Below, in pieces: positions 1 to 11,324 of a DNA stretch of 64,000 bases. The notes under the pieces are model-generated. The model was not told the origin of the DNA. It did not search any database and saw only the letters and a program-made list of their open reading frames with translations. Position 1 is the stretch's first letter. Each line of letters starts with the position of its first letter. The DNA lies in NCBI GenBank assembly GCA_012934845.2, contig WNNJ02000321.1, forward strand, positions 59,462 to 123,461, written 5' to 3'. Source of the DNA: Pomphorhynchus laevis. Its lineage: Eukaryota > Acanthocephala > Palaeacanthocephala > Echinorhynchida > Pomphorhynchidae. A program made the translations under genes and the position numbers.

Positions 1-720
1 TAAACAAATACAATAACTTAAAAACACCAATCAAGTTGAGAAGCAATCATAAAGTTTTTTGCAATCAAGTTCAGAAGATGGACAATGTCCTGTCTTCAGC
101 GGCCTCCCAAAAAACAGTCGGCGTTACCCCCGCGCAATCTCCTTACTGATTCGAGTAATGAGCCAGGACGAGATCCGAGTGTCAACAATCCCCAGACCAA
201 ATATCTGGATTGTCACTGGTACAAACTCGTAATCGCGGGTAGCGATATTTCTGTATTTTGATATTTTTCATGCCTCTGCTTAATTAGCGACGGCACTGCA
301 TTCTGGCCAAGCTTTATATTGCTACGTTGGCGCCAGGGTATTGGGACAGGTAAAGTATCATATCAGAATATGGTTGGATTGCCACAGGGTGAGAATCGCT
401 CCATCTGGGCGCTTTCCATCGATCCTTGAGATGCTAATAGGTTCCAACCTTTAAGGTACGCCTGCTGATGCGAAGGCTATCCGAATTATATCATTTAATC
501 ATGTGTTACGGATGTGTTTGGCCCTGGTGTGACGGCAATCCAGCGAGTGCGTACTTCAGCGACTCACCTCCTTTCCGCATATGCAAGTAAAGGCTTGTCT
601 TGAGATGACCCCAAGTCTCAGTCCTACCGTTATCGACAAAGATTTATCATCAGGACGAGTGACGACAACTGTGATGGACAATGCCTTCAGATATGTACCA
701 GCAAAGTCGCCTTATCAATT
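1..720. other. Mixed-composition stretch, probably decayed mobile DNA
   Basis: This stretch is clearly richer in G and C than the AT-rich DNA that follows from about 720. No reading frame of useful length survives on either strand and I recognise no protein motif. The sharp change of base composition at about 720 suggests the remnant of an inserted element. I cannot name the family. Confidence 0.3.
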
Positions 721-1015
721 TGTTAATCGCTAATGTTTTCCCTTCCAAAAATTTCTTCTATTATATTGGTAATTTTCACGATTAGATAAAATATGTCGGG
801 TCAATTTTACAAGTTACTTGTTTATCTTCGAATTTTCTTTTGCGCTTTGTATATCGGTCAGTTTTCTTTAATTTGCAGATTAGCAACGAAGAACCCAAAC
901 GATTAGAAACACCAATGTGATTGATCCTCCATGCCAATTTGAAAACAATACAATAATATCTGTTATTTGCATCCAGTAGTATCTGTTATATGTTATCTGC
1001 ATCCAGTAGTGGGAG

Positions 1016-1076
1016 GTATTTGGCACTAATGAGTAAAAATAATTACGAAACGGTACCTTGTATCATTTTGTCGACT
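1016..1076 (+). ncRNA. Decayed hammerhead-like ribozyme motif, copy 1
   Basis: The box CTAATGA (1026-1032) stands where a hammerhead has CUGANGA. It is followed by a 4-bp hairpin, GTAA/TTAC (1033-1036 with 1043-1046), and then GAAA (1047-1050). The G-to-A change in the first box hits an invariant core base, so this copy is probably inactive. The flanks match the better copy at about 3727, and the stem differs by a paired change. Confidence 0.4.
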
Positions 1077-1473
1077 CTTTCGTGGCTGTCACATCATACA
1101 CGCTGTATTTAAATGCTGTACATTTCGCATATTTGAATCTGATGAATGTTATTATGCAATGAAATATCAAATACGATATCTAGCGTATTTTACCAACAAA
1201 GGTAAAACATTTTACCTTCCTTACCAACAGTTTATTTTTAATTACATTCTTATTAAATTATTCGAACAATTGAATTACTAATGATAATTTATAGCAACAA
1301 AATAAAATCAAATACCGAAAAATTATTTTAAATTTTAATGGCAACTGATTACCAGGAAAAGAAAATTGCGGTTTTCCAAAACCTGTAATTTTTTTCCTAC
1401 TGATTATAGCAGTTGCCATTGAAATATAAAATAATTTATCAATAATTTAATATTGAATAATCCTTTGGTCTTT

Positions 1474-1890
1474 GAATTTTCTTTGTTCCTATAAATTAAC
1501 ATTTGCTAAATTTGAGGAAATGAATGACTTAAATATCTTCAATTAAATTACTAAATTTCAATTGTTCGAAATACTAAAATTACTTTTAAAAATATTTCTA
1601 TGAAAAAAATATTTCTATATATTTTGAAGTGGATTAATCATGTCAGATAACTGAATATGCGTATTTTATAATATTTCATAAAATAATGCTAAAGAAAATT
1701 AAAAAATTTAAATAATAAATAATTATAAATAATTAATAATTGTTATAAAATAAAAATGAAACATATATTAGAGAATAGTATAAAAAATATTATATAATAT
1801 AACATTATCATATTATCATATAATAAAGAAGCATATATTGATATGCCATTAATATCAATGGAACTTGTGACACTATTATAACTTTTGCGA
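1474..1890 (+). repeat. Dispersed AT-rich repeat, copy A
   Basis: About 395 bases from 1496 are nearly identical to 2945-3342 in the same orientation; copy A extends further left, and the left part recurs once more near 59690-59770. The internal stretch CAGATAACTGA followed by an AT-rich run also matches the ends of the Penelope-like tail repeats elsewhere in the window (29680, 38865, 48770). Copies A and B flank the Cys-rich RT fragment at 2123-2920. Confidence 0.75.
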
Positions 1891-2122
1891 TTGTATGTGT
1901 TTTGTTAAAATACAGACAAAATATTTTTATTTTATTTTTATTATTTAAAATATTTTATTATATTAAAAATATTTTAAGATAATTTATTTTAAATAATTAT
2001 TTATTATTAATCATAATTATTTTTTTATAAATAAATTTATTATTAACTCAAAACGTTTACAACTGAAAAGGGTTCCCGCAAATGGGCCTCTACATGTTTT
2101 GCAGTCAGCTTTCTTCGACGCA

Positions 2123-2920
2123 TCACTGTCCAAGCACGATATGTGCTCTCCTACTTGCCCGATAAGAAGTTGAGGCAAGCCTTGCTAAGCATATAGATAG
2201 TTTGCCTCGCATGTCGCTGATTACTTCATAATACGAAACAGACTTTCTAGCTGATATCCTTCGCGCTATACTTTTCATTAAAGAGTATGCTGCCAGTCCT
2301 ATTCCCCCGCTTGTTAAAAACGCCAACGGAATGAATAACCCGTTATCAATTTCTTTTATTCGTTCCTGGTATTTTGAAATTTTGCGATTTTCATGAAATT
2401 TGAAGAATGAGCTTGAACCACAGGCATACGATGGAGCAAAAGTATTGAATACACAAACGTCAAAAAATGACCGCTCCATAATGTCTCCATGCAGTTCTGA
2501 GCATGAAAAATCTAGACGCGCTGATCTGTCTCTCGTAGTTGTTTGATTCATAAACTTGTGCAATTCCGGAACTGGCTGTAGCATACACTCCATCCCCACG
2601 TGGTAGTTCGCTTCTCGGACCATGCTGGTAATAAGATCCCTCACTATGTGATGCCGGACAATAGGTACCCCACCGACCTTGCACGATAGCATGTGGATTG
2701 TTGTGAACGCTGCCCCACAGGTGCACTTATCAGGTGTGTCATTTGGACACCACCCATATCGAGCTGCAATTGCATCCTTAAAACATCGGTTTGACAGATA
2801 AAAACCCCGTATTATTAGCGGCCTTGTGATCAGCCAACTTGACGCTCCTGTGCATGATGCCGCCTCTATCGCTTGTTTTGTAGTCTCATCAACCGATCTC
2901 AACATTTCGTTTCTCTTCAT
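2123..2920 (-). CDS. C-terminal domain of a Cys-rich RT retroelement (fragment)
   Basis: An uninterrupted 265-codon frame. It reads as the C-terminal part of a reverse-transcriptase-linked protein that I recall as repeated in invertebrate genomes: a SSWL segment near residue 27, DAIAARYGW (about 49-57), a zinc-like CTCG...C...H cluster (about 66-80), a RHHIVRDL segment (about 89-96), LQP, ARLDF and a conserved FFDVCVFN (about 151-158), then FIPLAFLTSGG. No RT core is present, so this is only the 3' part. It is flanked by two copies of one AT-rich repeat. It could encode a nuclease-like domain, but I see no complete catalytic signature. The family assignment rests on pattern memory. Confidence 0.55.
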   Translation of the reverse strand: MKRNEMLRSVDETTKQAIEAASCTGASSWLITRPLIIRGFYLSNRCFKDAIAARYGWCPNDTPDKCTCGAAFTTIHMLSCKVGGVPIVRHHIVRDLITSMVREANYHVGMECMLQPVPELHKFMNQTTTRDRSARLDFSCSELHGDIMERSFFDVCVFNTFAPSYACGSSSFFKFHENRKISKYQERIKEIDNGLFIPLAFLTSGGIGLAAYSLMKSIARRISARKSVSYYEVISDMRGKLSICLARLASTSYRASRRAHIVLGQ

Positions 2921-2944
2921 TCGAATATCATTTTCATTCGAATA

Positions 2945-3342
2945 TCATTAACATTTGCTAAATTCGAGGAAATGAATGACTTAAATATCTTCAATTAAAT
3001 TACTAAATTTCAATTGTTCGAAATACTAAAATTACTTTTAAAAATATTTCTATGAAAAAAATATTTCTATATATTTTGAAGTGGATTAATCATGTCAGAT
3101 AACTGAATATGCGTATTTTATAATATTTCATAAAATAATGCTAAAGAAAATTAAAAAATTTAAATAATAAATAATTATAAATAATTAATAATTGTTATAA
3201 AATAAAAAATGAAACATATATTACAGAATAGTATAAAAAATATTATATAATATAACATTATCATATTATCATATAATAAAGAAGCATATATTGATATGCC
3301 ATTAATATCAATGGAACTTGTGACACTATTATAACTTTTGTT
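2945..3342 (+). repeat. Dispersed AT-rich repeat, copy B
   Basis: A near-identical direct copy of 1496-1890, with a handful of differences over about 395 bases. It starts right after the Cys-rich RT fragment. The two copies lie 1.45 kb apart, which suggests either a segmental duplication or an insertion that split or duplicated its target. Confidence 0.75.
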
Positions 3343-3540
3343 ATAAAATTTTATATAATTTATATCAATTGAAATTTAAACTTAAAATTTAAAAAGAATG
3401 TAAATTTTTATGAATAAACTAACAAATACTAGACAAAAAAATTTCATTCTATTGTTAACGTAAAATTCTTCTGCCAAATAATTGTGACGCATTCTTCTGT
3501 GGATTTAATAAAATCTTAGAATTCTGTATTTACAGAATTA

Positions 3541-3630
3541 TTTGTATTAACAAAATATTATTTGCATTATTTTGTATTAACAAAATATTATTTGCATTAT
3601 TTTGTATTAACAAAATACATTCTGTATTTT
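3541..3630 (+). repeat. 33-bp direct repeats, about 2.3 copies
   Basis: A unit containing ATTATTTGCATTATTTTG is repeated in tandem just upstream of the second hammerhead-like motif. The rest of 3343-3700 is AT-rich and I see no gene in it. Confidence 0.6.
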
Positions 3631-3710
3631 GTTAAAATACAGACAAAGTATTTTAACAATACTTTGGAGGCAGACCGTGCCGTCTGATGGTCCTCCTCTG
3701 CATCCAGTAG

Positions 3711-3775
3711 TGGGAGGTATATGGCACTGATGAGTCAAAATAATGACGAAACGGTACCTGATATCGTTTTGTCGA
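3711..3775 (+). ncRNA. Hammerhead ribozyme candidate, copy 2
   Basis: The hammerhead core is in canonical order: CTGATGA (3727-3733), stem II GTCA/TGAC (3734-3737 with 3744-3747) closed by a 6-nt loop, then GAAA (3748-3751). The last A of GAAA starts a possible stem III, ACGGTA (3751-3756) with TATCGT (3762-3767). GGCA just before the first box can pair with TGTC (3770-3773), leaving one extra T next to the expected cleavage base. Compared with copy 1, stem II shows a paired change (C-G to A-T). Activity is unproven because stem I is short and imperfect. Confidence 0.5.
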
Positions 3776-3839
3776 TTCATTCGTTGCTGCCACATCATAC
3801 AATCAGAAAAATGTCCACGGAAATCTCTCATTTCCTTCA

Positions 3840-5075
3840 GAATTTTATAATTTAAACTCTTTAGTATAAAATTATATAAAATATTCCATATTTAATGTTA
3901 TTAATATTTTATAATTTTATAATTATATTTCTTAAATATAATGTATTTATAATTATATTTCTTAAATTATATAGGATTTAGAATTATAAATTATGTGTTT
4001 TTGAGGAGTAATATTTTCTAACATATTAAATATTAATTTTAAATAAATTGATGTTTGAAAAATATTTAATTTTTTATTAAAGTTATTAACTGTTAATATT
4101 GTCCATTGATATTGATGATTAAATAATATTTAATTATTAATGATCAATATTTAATGATTGATAAAATAATCAATACCTATTTATTATTTTAAAAACTTAT
4201 TTTCTTTTAATAATAAATGGTCTTAATAATCTATATAATTATGTCGAAAATTCAACTGTTTTTTAATAAAAAATTATTTCACTCTCCAGTTCAACAAATA
4301 ATATTATTTTCAAATATTTATAATTTTGAGTTTAAAGTTCTTTTAAATTTGTTGTAGCTATCTTTCCACAGTGACATATCATTTATTATCATGTATTTTT
4401 AAAATAGAACAATTTGTTGAGGCAAAATGACCTTTTTAATTGTTAGCAGTGCAATAGATTCTCCAAATATCGATTTTGTGAACTTCAGAAATTCATTCGA
4501 CCAATCAATCAAATTTATCAAACTTCAATTTATGGTCTATTAAAATCATGCAGAAATATATAATTATCAATTTAGGCATGGAGACATTGAATACAATGAA
4601 TCTCCGTAACGATCCACTACTTGGCTATTTATACATTAGTTTGCGAGGATCAATCAGATAGAACGAATGCACTTCACAAATTCGTAAAGAGTAAGTTGTT
4701 TTACATATGAAGTATCCATAATCAGAGGCAATTTTTGGTATTTACATATTAAATTATGGCTAAATGACCTGATAGTTTTATAAAATATGTATGAACAGTA
4801 TGAGTCGATGTGTAAATATTCTAGATAGACATACCCGGTTACTTAGCCCTTGTATAAAGTGACATTACTTATGAACTTAAGTAATGAACTTATTCAAGTT
4901 CATTACTCATGAACTTGAGTAATGATCAGGAGAATAAGGATTTGAGTACTAGCGACCGAAATGAAGCCTGACAGCATAGAGTTCTTTCTAATAACATATA
5001 TACCTTGTTCTTATGGATCATCTGTTAATTATTAGTTAATAAAAATAAAATACGAATGCATGTTATAATAATTAT
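3840..5075. other. AT-rich intergenic DNA
   Basis: I see no gene. Near 4870-4925 there are short interlocking direct and inverted repeats built on AAGTTCATTACT. The rest is low-complexity AT-rich sequence. Confidence 0.4.
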
Positions 5076-5079
5076 CACA

Positions 5080-5990
5080 CCTATTCACAATCAAGTGAAC
5101 TTTTAAATATGAAAAAGTTGAATTAATAGAATCCTTAAATATTTTGATAAATAAAAATTATTTTGAAATAAGGGACATCTACATTTAGACAAATAAAAGG
5201 TGTTTCAATGGGAGGTAATAGTAGTCCAATTATAGCTGACCTATTTTTAAGATTTGAAATATATTAATTTGTTCATAACTGTGTAAAAACTAAATCTAAA
5301 TTATATAAAGATATAATATATATATTTCGATACATTGATGATATATATGTATTAAACTCTAATTTGAACAAAATTACTTAAAGTAATTAAAGCCCACTTT
5401 AAAAAATATTGTAAGGTAATCGAAATTAATACTGGTATAAAACACTATTTCAGTATTAATTCTACAAAAGAATTTTTGGAACAGACAAAAGGAATAAATT
5501 TTCAAAATATAAATACATACGATTTTAGTACTCTTTATACAAATCTAGATTTAGTAGATATTAAAGAAGCGTTAGTAAAATTAATTAATCTTATATTCGG
5601 AAAAAGATATACATATATATGTTATAATAATTATAAAGCCTATCTAACAAAAATTAAACCATCATGTAAATATAAGTATTATATAAATGGAATTTATATA
5701 ATACTTAAATATTTTGAAAAATCAAAATTATTTTAATAATTTTAAATATTTAAATAAATAATTTAATTACTAACTAATTTAATGCTTAATTACTTAAATA
5801 ATTTAAGTAATTAATAAAAGTAGTAATTTAATAAAATTAAATTATTTAATTAATTAAATTAAATTTATTTAAATAAATCTAATTAAATTAAATTAGAATA
5901 TGAATTTGTTCATAACTGTACATTGTTTATTCTGTACATTGATGAAATATATGTATTTTACTCTAATAATTTTTATTCAATAAGATAACT
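5080..5990 (+). mobile_element. Rearranged fragments of a Penelope-like element
   Basis: Two blocks are out of order. At about 5130-5360 the reading contains GVSMGG(N)SSPIIADLF and RYIDDI, the motif B and C region of a Penelope-like RT. Downstream, at about 5371-5736, come INTGIKHYFSIN and DFSTLYTNLDL, the motif A region that normally lies upstream. A third short piece at 5900-5985 repeats the motif C edge. All three match the longer copy at 45720-48440 closely. The order implies at least two partial copies joined end to end. Confidence 0.75.
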
Positions 5991-6029
5991 ATCAATGTAG
6001 CCTATTTCTTTAAAAAATGAACACGAATC

Positions 6030-6092
6030 AGAGTTTACACTGTCTGCCGGCAGACACTAAAAATGAAGGTCCCGGCAGACAGTGTAAACTCT
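6030..6092. repeat. 21-bp perfect inverted repeat
   Basis: AGAGTTTACACTGTCTGCCGG (first 20 bases at 6030-6049) is mirrored exactly by 6072-6092, with a 21-base spacer. One arm occurs alone at 16131-16150 with the same flanking base order, so this looks like the terminus of a DNA element whose two ends have collapsed together here. It also abuts the 378-bp satellite. Confidence 0.7.
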
Positions 6093-6103
6093 GCACTTCA
6101 ATA

Positions 6104-6920
6104 GAGTACTCGGCAACACTCATCAGTAAAATGAAGTACTCACTAGTCGTTTCGGTTGCCTGTGTGACATTGTGAATAAAGGCGTTTCCGACACTGCTTA
6201 ATTGATTGAGGCTTACGCTCTTTACCAGGTCGAATTGGTGTGCGGACCATCCTTAAACACTAGAAGGAGGTTGTTGCTGAATTGTCGTTGCACTCGTTGG
6301 ATCCTTAATGGATACGGCATGTATAATAGTAATGCACGAATGTGCTGAGTAGACAACGGTCCAGGATTTCTTACGAAATACGGCATTTATACTAAATGGT
6401 GTTGCTTGATAGACTAGACTTCGATTCACGACTTTCAGTCACCATGTCACTTCTAGACGACCACTTCAGCATCGAAATTATGAGTACCCGGCAACACTCA
6501 TCAGTAGAATGAGATACACACTGGACGTTTCGGTTGCCTTGTGACATTGTGAATAAAGGCGTTTCCGACACTTTGCTTAATTGACTGAGGCTTACGCTCT
6601 TTACCAGATCGAATTGCTGTGCGGACCATCCTTAAACACTAGACAGAGGTTGTTGCTGAATTGTCGCTGCACTCGTTGGATCCTAAATGGATACGGCAGG
6701 TATAATAGTAGTGCACAGATATGCTGAGTAAACAACGGTCCAGGATTTCTTACGAAATACGGCATTTATACTAAATGGTGTTGCTTGATAGACTGGACTT
6801 CGATTCACGACTTTCAATCAACATGTCCCTTCTAGACGACCACTTCAGCATCGAAATGATGAGTACCCGGCAACACTCATCAGTAGAATGAGGTACACAC
6901 TAGTCGTTTCGGTTATATAT
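6104..6920. repeat. 378-bp tandem satellite, about 2.1 copies
   Basis: Units start at 6104, 6482 and 6861 (periods 378 and 379); the third is truncated. Each start carries a hairpin with GGCAAC and GGTTGCC arms; read on the minus strand it holds CGAAAC, 22 bases, then CTGATGAG. Parts of the unit (GTAGTGC, GGTCCAGGA, ACTGGACTTCGAT) are shared with the repeats at 16165-16560 and 27180-27450, so these are one superfamily. No coding capacity was seen. Confidence 0.8.
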
Positions 6921-6929
6921 ATATCACTA

Positions 6930-7390
6930 TGTTTTACTCACAGAAGGCATAAACACTAGGCAGCATTCTATCTATCATCCGCAAACCAAGAACTAGAACA
7001 GAATTATTCTCGCAATATTCAAAGTCGCTACGTATGACCCGTCATCCTATGTGTGAAGACAAACTTCAACAACGGTAACCGCGTTTGCTCTAACGAAGCT
7101 CATCAGAACGGTGAATTCAAAAATCATCCATAGGCACCTCGACACACGCTTAAACAGTGTTTAAAGATCGAAAGGCAGAACCTCTCGAATAGCATAACCT
7201 CTGTCCATAGGCACCTTGACATAGGTACCTTGCATCCATAGACACCTTGACACACGCTTAAACAGTGTTTAAACCTCGAAAAGCAGAACCTCTCGAATAG
7301 CATAACCTCTGTGCATGGCAATGCGTATTGTACTTTTGTACTGTTCATCATTGATCTTTCAAATTTTATTATATCTATTATATATATGCT
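6930..7390. repeat. Region with a 109-bp direct duplication
   Basis: A block starting at 7127 (CACACGCTTAAACAGTGTTT, then CTCTCGAATAGCATAACC) is repeated at 7236. The frame that spans it on the minus strand only mirrors the duplication. I recognise no family. Confidence 0.5.
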
Positions 7391-7396
7391 TGTTAT

Positions 7397-8905
7397 TTGC
7401 CCTCCATCCCTTTATTTGTTCTAAGCGACTTCAACATCCGTCATGACCGCCGCTCTTCCACCGATTCCATCCGATTCATCAACATTATATCGCTGGACCA
7501 CTCACTTCCTTCTAGCTATCCTCCCATTTCAATCCTCCGAACTCTTTCTAAGCTCTTAGAGCGCCTTATCTTAATACCGATCAAAGTTTATCTCTCCATC
7601 TAATCTGTACCCTCTTTTCCAATCTGCTTTCCGCTCTAATCAATCCACAGAAATCGCCTGATGAAAGTTTTCAACGACCTACTCATTTCTCGTGACAAGG
7701 CTCTATATTGTGCTCTCATCTCCATCGACCTATCATCCGCCTTCAAAATCGTCGACTACTCCATCCTCCTTTCTCGCCTTCATTATGATTGCAACTTTTC
7801 TTCCTCATCCGTAGCATGGGTTGCCTCATATCTATTCTACCGTTCTTTTCAAGTCTGTTCAAATTCATCATCCTCTCCTCCCATCCATACTTTCTGCGGA
7901 GTCCCACAAGATTCAGTCCTAGGACCCCTGCTTTTCTCTCTTTTACTTGTCGATCTCTCTCCGTTTATCGAGCCTTACTCCTTTAACGTCATGCAATACG
8001 CCGATGACATCCTCATATATTCTCATGTACCCGCTCATCGCATACACTATGTCGCAATTTCTGCATCCAACTGTCTTTCTTCTATCTACAAACGTATCTC
8101 CCATCTTCGCCCGTTCTAAACCCAGACAAGTCCAAAATAATCTAAATGCTCCCCATACAACCTAACATATCTTCCCCCCGTATCTTTTGCCTCATCAATC
8201 ATCCACATAGTCCACAATCTCACTTTCTTAAGATTTCATTTTGATGATCCCTTTTCTCTTAAACCCTTCGTCCGTGACAAGGTCCGCTTGCCTAACTTAA
8301 TTCTCCGTGGCATCCGATGTATCCACCCCCTTATCGACTTCCGTTGCTGTATTTCTCTTTTTTGATCGTTTATTTTTCCTTAAAATCCATTACTGCCTCA
8401 GCATTTTCGCCAATTCTCCAAAATCCATCATCCTATCCCTACAAAGCATTATCAACTCCGCCGTTCGAGTGCTCCTACGTCTCCGTCGCTTTGACCACAC
8501 ATCCACGTATTTTGCCCAACTCTCCTGGCCCACCATCCACATCCGCATCAAACTCCGCCTTCTTCTCGTTACCTTTCGTCTCATCGCTGTCGGCTCCCCA
8601 TCGTTCATCAACCTTCCTTTCTTAGACGATACTCGCCCCACTTCGCTATCGCTTCGTTCCTGTCATACCCTCTTACTCCACGTTCCTAATTACTCCAACA
8701 ACTACGGTCTCCGATCCTTCCTCGTCGCCGCCTCACTCGCCTGGAATCAACTTTCTCTCGACGTCCGCCGCGCCCCCTCCTTTATCACATTCAAACACCT
8801 CCTCCGTCCACACCTTCTCGACACATGATTTACATTTTTGTTTTGTTGTGGTCATGTAAGCGTGCGCTGGCACGCATTTGCCACGTAAAAATAATTCTTT
8901 TTTAT
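7397..8905 (+). mobile_element. CR1/jockey-type LINE copy, internally deleted
   Basis: Same family as the longer element at 59790-63740. The start matches the endonuclease segment (SDFNIR near 7424, expected GDFNIR), then jumps directly to the RT region at LPSSYPPISIL (about 7504), so roughly 1 kb between endonuclease and RT is missing. Later motifs include SSAFKIVDYS, GVPQDSVLGPLL and QYADDIL (about 7990). The C-terminal block runs to 8828 in a frame different from the RT block. The 3' end carries a GCGTGC/GCACGC hairpin seen in two other copies. It is dead: several frame changes and a deletion. Confidence 0.85.
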
Positions 8906-9880
8906 ATTAAGAAAAACAAAATATTATTAAATATACAAATTAAACGTGAATTTTAACTTTTAATGACTGATATAATATAATATATAATATAATAAATAAT
9001 ATAATAAATAATATAATATAATAAATATAATATTATATAATCGTTGAAAACTCATTATTTGTATTATTTGATTTAGTACATGTCATTTTGAAATTCATTC
9101 TGAATCGTGATGAGAGCAAAAAATGACATTAAAATATCGAGTAACCACATTAACGCATAAACACAATTGTGAATCGTCAATATAAAAATCAATAGATTTT
9201 TATTCGGCGGCTGTTATTGAAAATTGTAATCGCTGTTATTGTAAACTTATACAAGAGTATAAGTTTACTTCTACTTTTACGTTAATTAACAAACGTATAA
9301 GCTCTGTTATCAGATAGTTCTATATGCTCTATATACATATATAACATGAACCATATTTTCTATTCCCGAAATAAAAATAGTAATGGCATAGCCAGCAAAA
9401 AGGCAAAAAGGAATATCCATAAACAGAGCAACGTTATTTTTATTATTGTGAAATTGAACTATTTGGTTTTGTCATAGTATCGCAAGGAACATTGTTAATT
9501 TAAATTCGCATATGTTTCCTCCTGTACTTAAATGTGTTAGTGAGATAATACCACGTGGTAGTGAGATTTCAAAGTATCTTCTGTGAACAACAAAGAGTGG
9601 AAATATGTTTTCTTTAAAGTTTCAAATTTTTGATGGCTAATTGATTATAAAATATATATATTATAAAATATCACAAGAATTTCAAAATATTTACATTCTA
9701 AAATTTGACTGATTTTCAAGAAAAATTCTGTTCACTTTATTTTGTTCAAAATATATTGTAAGTATAAATTAAAATCAATTTATAAGCTACTTCCGGTTAT
9801 ATATAATTGAAATAAATGAGTGAACAATCAATTTATAAAATACCATTGTTTGTAAATAGTTGATAATGATTTATTATTGA
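8906..9880. other. AT-rich intergenic DNA
   Basis: Includes an ATAATA-rich run at about 8970-9040. I see no gene and no clear element. Confidence 0.4.
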
Positions 9881-10080
9881 TTAAGAATTATTGGATCTGA
9901 ATCAAAAGGGGGAAATTTTATTTGATATTTCGATAACCTCTGTTAGCATCTTTAGAAAATTACCCAGAAAAATTTCATCCTAATTACATGTAAGTTTCTG
10001 AAGTTGCTTACCCAGGTGGTTAGCGAAATATCTGAAATAAAATTTCCCCCCTTTTTTGATTCAGATCCAATAATTCTTTA
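9881..10080. mobile_element. Foldback (MITE-like) element, 200 bp
   Basis: The ends are mirror images: AAGAATTATTGGATCTGAAT near 9883 and its complement ending at 10080, extended by CAAAAGGGGG and a GAAAT..ATTT region, giving arms of about 60 bases. Related copies lie at 38205-38415 (whole), 28690-28795 (half) and 37350-37440 (half). No coding sequence, so non-autonomous. A target duplication is not obvious. Confidence 0.75.
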
Positions 10081-11265
10081 TACATACCATTAGATGTTTT
10101 GTCATTATATACTTGCCTAAAATATTTGATATTAAATCAATATCATGTTTTCTGTTTGAATTAATGTACTTTTGATGATAAACATCAAAAGTACATTGAT
10201 GTTTATCATCATTGATCTTTAGTACTTTTCATCAATCACTCTGCCTTATTTAATCAAGAAATGTAACATATGAATGAACAATCAATTTATAACATAACAT
10301 TATATTTTTGTCGTGGTGGTCGTTGTCTGCTAATTTTAATTAAAATGTTTTACTCTGCTCTGTTCAATCGAAAATAAAACTTTATGAATTAACTATCAAT
10401 TTATAACTATATAATATATTATATTATGCATAATATATATTTTTATCTATCTTTTAATTTTTGCTGAATTTTTTAATATTTTAACTAAGTTTAATGAATT
10501 ATAGAAAATTTTAATATTATGATATTAACATTTTTAAATCCGTGTGGTACAACAAATACACATACTCAGTTAACTAGTCTGATTTATGTTGAATTTGGCA
10601 GTCTCTTATTGTTGCAATACAATTTTACTTTTGTTGCTTTGTTGAATTATTTAGAATAAGACTCTCAACAAAATACTTTCGGTAATATTAATGTAGTGTA
10701 AGATAAATTACTTATTCAAATTTTATGTTACTTGATATATTATAATGTAAGCTATAATTTTGTTGCAAAATTATCTTGCTGTTTTATATATGCGATTTTT
10801 ATTGTTGTTTAATTTTAACAAAGTTGTTAAAATCAGCAATTTTATTTCATAAAAGCAATAAATCTGTTTACAGTTCTTTTTATTCTGATAATGACGGCTT
10901 TAGCTTTCTAAATATCAATTTTCCCACAAAAAAATAAAAAAATGTTTTTTCAAAAAAGATCAAAAGAAAAAACTTCAATAATATTTAAGCTTCAATAATA
11001 TTTAAAACTTTAATAATATTAACAATTAAAAAACCAGTGTTACTTATCAAATGAGTTATCAATTTATTACTTTGCACATGATCATCGCTGTTAAGAAACA
11101 TTAGAAAAATACAGCTGAAATATAAAGCTTTTGTGCACCAAACTGTTAATTAGCTCCATCCATATATGCTGATTTTATCATTGCGCAGTTAAGCTTTCAT
11201 GATTTAAATACGTAACGATAATAAAAAAATCAATCGATAAATCGAATATACACATATTCTAATCT

Positions 11266-11273
11266 TATAAAAA
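11266..11273 (+). promoter_or_regulatory. Possible TATA box of the cathepsin gene
   Basis: TATAAAAA lies 74 bases before the start codon. In DNA this AT-rich the match carries limited weight; position is the main argument. Confidence 0.3.
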
Positions 11274-11324
11274 CCACGAATTACCTAAAGTTATGCAAAA
11301 TTATTAAAAGTAAATTGTTAATTT

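Noticed and set aside
6104-7351. Possible CRISPR-like array from evenly spaced repeats
   Set aside because: Only two to three units of 378 or 109 bases, no short direct repeat with unique spacers, and the genome is eukaryotic.
7124-7351. 75-codon minus frame with an internal repeat
   Set aside because: The repeat in the protein is simply the 109-bp DNA duplication.
8390-8641. Basic minus-strand frame over the LINE 3' end (also 63215-63475)
   Set aside because: Same frame in both LINE copies because it is the antisense of the pyrimidine-rich C-terminal RT region.
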